A stretch of DNA of 33,559 nt from Methanocalculus sp. MSAO_Arc2 (lineage in GTDB: Archaea > Halobacteriota > Methanomicrobia > Methanomicrobiales > Methanocorpusculaceae): NCBI GenBank assembly GCA_003838065.1, contig QZAC01000048.1, positions 1 to 33,559 of the forward strand, in the 5' to 3' direction. Below the pieces are notes generated by a model. The model made no database searches, was not told where the DNA came from, and was given only the letters and a program-made list of their open reading frames with translations. The translations under genes were made by a program, and so were the position numbers. The first letter of the stretch is position 1, and the number at the start of each line of letters is the position of its first letter. This document shows positions 30,862-33,559 of the stretch, one piece after another.

Positions 30862-32016
30862 ATGAGTTATATATCGAAGCGTGCTCAATCGATACCTCCA
30901 TCGGGCATCAGGAAGTTCTTTGATCTGCTCCTGACCATGAGTGATGTCATCTCACTAGGTGTGGGGGAGCCCGACTTCAACACTCCCTGGAATGTTTCTG
31001 TTGCCGGGATTACGTCCATAGAGAAGGGTGCAACATCATATACATCAAATAAGGGGCTTGAAGAGCTCCGTAACCTGATCTCCTCAGATCTCCTCTCGCG
31101 GTACAGACTGCAGTATGATCCAAATGATGAAATCATCGTTACAGGTGGTGTCTCAGAAGCCCTTGATCTCGCGGTCAGGGCTGTTGTCGATCCAGGTGAT
31201 GAAGTTCTGGTTGCAGATCCATGCTATGTCTCCTATTCACCCTGTGTTATCCTTGCAGGAGGTGTGCCAATCACTCTTCCCTGCCCTGAAGAGAATGAAT
31301 TCCGGGTCACCCCTGAGATATTGATGGATAAAGTGACGAAGAATACCAAACTCCTGATGTTCAATTTTCCAAATAACCCAACTGGCGGGGTGATGGACAG
31401 GGATGATCTCAAAGCAATCAGTGATATCATTATCGACCATGATATTCTCCTCCTTTCAGACGAGATTTACTCGGAACTCACCTATGAAAGCCGCCATGTC
31501 GCGCCCGCCTCACTTGATCCCCTCTGGGAGAGGACTATCACGCTAAATGGTTTTTCCAAGGCTTATTCTATGACTGGATGGCGTGTCGGCTATCTCTGCG
31601 CACCACCTGAGATCACTGCAGCAGCGTTGAAAATCCACCAGTATGTTATGCTCTGTGCCCCTACAATGTCACAGTATGCAGCAATAGAGGCGCTGCAAAA
31701 AGCTGAAGAGGCAAAAGATCGAATGGTTGCTGATTTTAAAATGCGGCGCAACCTCTTTGTGGCAGGTCTCAACAGGATTGGACTTTCCTGCCACCTCCCA
31801 AAGGGCGCGTTCTATGCATTTCCCTCAATCGAGTCAACAGGTCTCTCAGATGAGGAGTTTGCCGAGCGTCTTCTCATCGAGCAGCAGGTTGCAGTCGCAC
31901 CTGGCAGTGCATTTGGCCCATCCGGCGTTGGACATGTTCGGTGCGCGTATGCAGCATCACGTGAAGATCTTGATGAAGCCGTGAAGAGAATCGGCACCTT
32001 CCTTGAATCATTATAA
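30862..32016 (+). CDS. Aminotransferase class I (aspartate aminotransferase-like)
   Basis: PLP-dependent aminotransferase of about 384 residues. The N-terminus MSYISKRAQSIPPSGIRKFFDLL is common in this archaeal group, which is why I chose ATG 30862; ATG 30784 would overlap the Lrp gene by 56 bases. LGVGEPDFNTPW, NFPNNPTGG, SDEIYSELTY and the PLP Lys 233 in NGFSKAYSMTGWRVGY are seen. The exact amino acid donor cannot be read; aspartate or an aromatic amino acid is likely. Its proximity to an Lrp regulator fits amino acid metabolism. Confidence 0.92.
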   Translation: MSYISKRAQSIPPSGIRKFFDLLLTMSDVISLGVGEPDFNTPWNVSVAGITSIEKGATSYTSNKGLEELRNLISSDLLSRYRLQYDPNDEIIVTGGVSEALDLAVRAVVDPGDEVLVADPCYVSYSPCVILAGGVPITLPCPEENEFRVTPEILMDKVTKNTKLLMFNFPNNPTGGVMDRDDLKAISDIIIDHDILLLSDEIYSELTYESRHVAPASLDPLWERTITLNGFSKAYSMTGWRVGYLCAPPEITAAALKIHQYVMLCAPTMSQYAAIEALQKAEEAKDRMVADFKMRRNLFVAGLNRIGLSCHLPKGAFYAFPSIESTGLSDEEFAERLLIEQQVAVAPGSAFGPSGVGHVRCAYAASREDLDEAVKRIGTFLESL

Positions 32017-32197
32017 CCCTGAAAATATTTTTTGAAGGTCGAGTGGCAACAATGACCGGATGTAAACCGGGATTTCACATTCACGGGGATGAACTCTCCA
32101 CAAAGGCATTCACGGGTATGGGTAAGTATACTATAAATACTGTCTTAACAACCATCCAGCAGCAGGTCATTTGTTCATCTGGGTAGCGTATACAAGG

Positions 32198-32204
32198 TAT
32201 AATT
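32198..32204 (+). promoter_or_regulatory. TATA-like box of the PolD small subunit gene
   Basis: TATAATT ends 24 bases ahead of ATG 32229. There is no ribosome site, so the gene is probably leaderless. Confidence 0.5.
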
Positions 32205-32228
32205 GGTTACGAGATCCCACACTCATCT

Positions 32229-33559
32229 ATGCTCGCAGAGCAGGAGATCGTTGCCAGGTTCTGTGAAGCCGGGCACCTGGTTGATCCGGCTGTCGTCTCA
32301 TACCTCCGGGAGAGGGGGGATCCGGCTCTTATCACCGGGATCCTGTCAGGTCTGTCAAAAGACTGCACTGTCGTCCTCCTTTCTCACATCCCCGCTCTTG
32401 CCCCGAAACGTGACGGTATCAGGTTCAGTGCAGATCCGGTCATTGAAGTGGTCGAAGGAATGGAGGGATCTGCCGGTCCTGTCCACCAGGTCGAAGATTA
32501 TGTCGGGCTATTCAGGAACCGCTACGACATCCTGGCCGGCTTTATCCGAAAACGATCAGGAGCGATTCCAATTGAGGCTTTGATCCATTCTTCCCGTTTT
32601 CGTGACATCGAAGTCTCAATTATCGGGATTGTCATAGATACAAAGACAACTGCAAAAGGCCACCGGATTATTCAACTGGAAGACCCCACTCAAATGATCT
32701 CCGTTCTCTATCATAGCGAAAGGGCAGTCTTTTATGAAGCTGAAGAAATTGTGCCTGATGAAGTGATTGGCGTCCGGGGAAAACTCTCTCCTGATGGAAA
32801 ACTCCTGTATGCGGATCAACTTTTCCGTCCTGATGTCCCCATTCAGCATGCCCCGTATACACCACGGAGTGGAGGTAGGGCGGTATTTATATCTGATATT
32901 CATATTGGATCAAACACCTTTCTTGAAGAACCATGGGATCGGTTCTGCGACTGGATCTCTTCAGATGATGCTATCACCTATCTTCTGGTCGCAGGAGATT
33001 TGGTTGAAGGAATCGGCATTTATCCTGGCCAGGAGAAGGAACTCACCATAGCCAATATATATGAACAATATCATCGTCTTGGTGAGATGCTCTCAACTCT
33101 CCCGACACATCTTCGGATCGTTCTTGCCCCTGGAAATCATGACGTGGTACGGGCAGCAGAACCACAGCCTGTTATCCCTGTGGAATTCCGCGATACGTTT
33201 CCAAAGAATTGTATTTTTGTTGAAAACCCGGCACTTGTAAGCATTCAGGGTGCCCGGGTGTTGATGTACCATGGGAGGAGTATTGACGATCTGATAGGCA
33301 TGATCCCGAATGCCCGGTATGAAGATCCTGGGGGTATGATGGAGGCAATGCTCAAACGTCGTCTTCTTGCACCAACATATGGGAAAAGAACACCGATGCT
33401 CGCGACTGAAAAGGATCGTTTCCTCATTGATCCCATCCCCGAAATCCTCCATACCGGTCATATTCATATCACAGGGATATCCCGGTACCGGGGTGTTCTT
33501 GGGATAAATGCTGGCGCCTGGCAGTCCCAGACGGCGTTTCAGAAGCAGATGAATATCAA
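32229..33559 (+). CDS. polB: DNA polymerase D small subunit (DP1), 5' part
   Basis: The frame runs from ATG 32229 to the end of the window with no stop; 443 residues are visible, about 40-50 fewer than the family's usual length. DP1 is the exonuclease subunit of the archaeal replicative polymerase PolD. An OB-fold part (about 110-200) is followed by a calcineurin-like phosphatase domain: SDIHIGS (about 221-227), GDLVEG (near 256), PGNHD (near 301) and TGHIHITG (near 409). These are the metal sites for its 3'-5' exonuclease. Its position near orc1/cdc6 and hel308 fits a replication neighbourhood. Confidence 0.95.
   Translation, partial: MLAEQEIVARFCEAGHLVDPAVVSYLRERGDPALITGILSGLSKDCTVVLLSHIPALAPKRDGIRFSADPVIEVVEGMEGSAGPVHQVEDYVGLFRNRYDILAGFIRKRSGAIPIEALIHSSRFRDIEVSIIGIVIDTKTTAKGHRIIQLEDPTQMISVLYHSERAVFYEAEEIVPDEVIGVRGKLSPDGKLLYADQLFRPDVPIQHAPYTPRSGGRAVFISDIHIGSNTFLEEPWDRFCDWISSDDAITYLLVAGDLVEGIGIYPGQEKELTIANIYEQYHRLGEMLSTLPTHLRIVLAPGNHDVVRAAEPQPVIPVEFRDTFPKNCIFVENPALVSIQGARVLMYHGRSIDDLIGMIPNARYEDPGGMMEAMLKRRLLAPTYGKRTPMLATEKDRFLIDPIPEILHTGHIHITGISRYRGVLGINAGAWQSQTAFQKQMNI

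Noticed and set aside
1..33559. CRISPR array, tRNA or rRNA genes, insertion sequences
   Set aside because: I searched for direct repeats with spacers, tRNA T-arm patterns and transposase motifs and saw none that hold up.

Overview
The window is chromosomal DNA of a methanogen-like euryarchaeon, most like the Methanomicrobiales. Markers are aIF1A, type II GAPDH, archaeal TyrRS, Rio1 and a KH protein, Hel308, a KEOPS Cgi121 subunit, Orc1/Cdc6, the PolD small subunit and pilin-like proteins with archaeal N-termini. Many starts lie about 25 nt after a TATA-like box, which suggests leaderless mRNAs; others use GGAGG or AGGTGAT ribosome sites. I cannot fix the genus.

Layout. 1-320: end of a pRiA4b ORF-3-like gene. 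624-932: aIF1A. 944-3897 (minus): five small single-TM, pilin-like proteins. 4144-5403 (minus): DUF1015 protein. 5446-6493: RimI-type acetyltransferase and an XRE regulator. 6444-12526 (minus): complete trpEGDCFBA operon with overlapping or nearly abutting genes; its promoter region holds TGTACA-type boxes and a five-codon ORF ending in a Trp codon at the trpE start. 12700-13623: GerW/YtfJ and DUF2953 pair. 13662-15721: membrane-anchored unknown protein, then truA and a PHP-domain protein on minus. 15956-17165: small basic protein and a Cache-type lipoprotein. 17371-19274 (minus): M24 peptidase and isochorismatase-family hydrolase. 19376-23578: unknown protein, gap, tyrS, rio1, KH protein. 23886-33559: replication and repair neighbourhood: hel308, a small ORF, cgi121, moaB (minus), a 1.4-kb intergenic region, orc1/cdc6, an Lrp regulator, an aminotransferase and the PolD small subunit (cut by the window end).

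Main point. The 27.6-29.06 kb intergenic region carries four origin-recognition-box (ORB) copies, AT-rich stretches and a 100-bp polypyrimidine tract directly upstream of orc1/cdc6, so it is very probably a replication origin. A fifth full-length ORB lies 3.9 kb away inside the first codons of hel308, which could make that helicase gene a direct Orc1/Cdc6 target. Hel308 also ends in a canonical PCNA-binding (PIP) motif.

Other points are unusual control signals at trpE, a Ser-to-Phe change in its feedback motif, and two genes whose best start codon is CTG.
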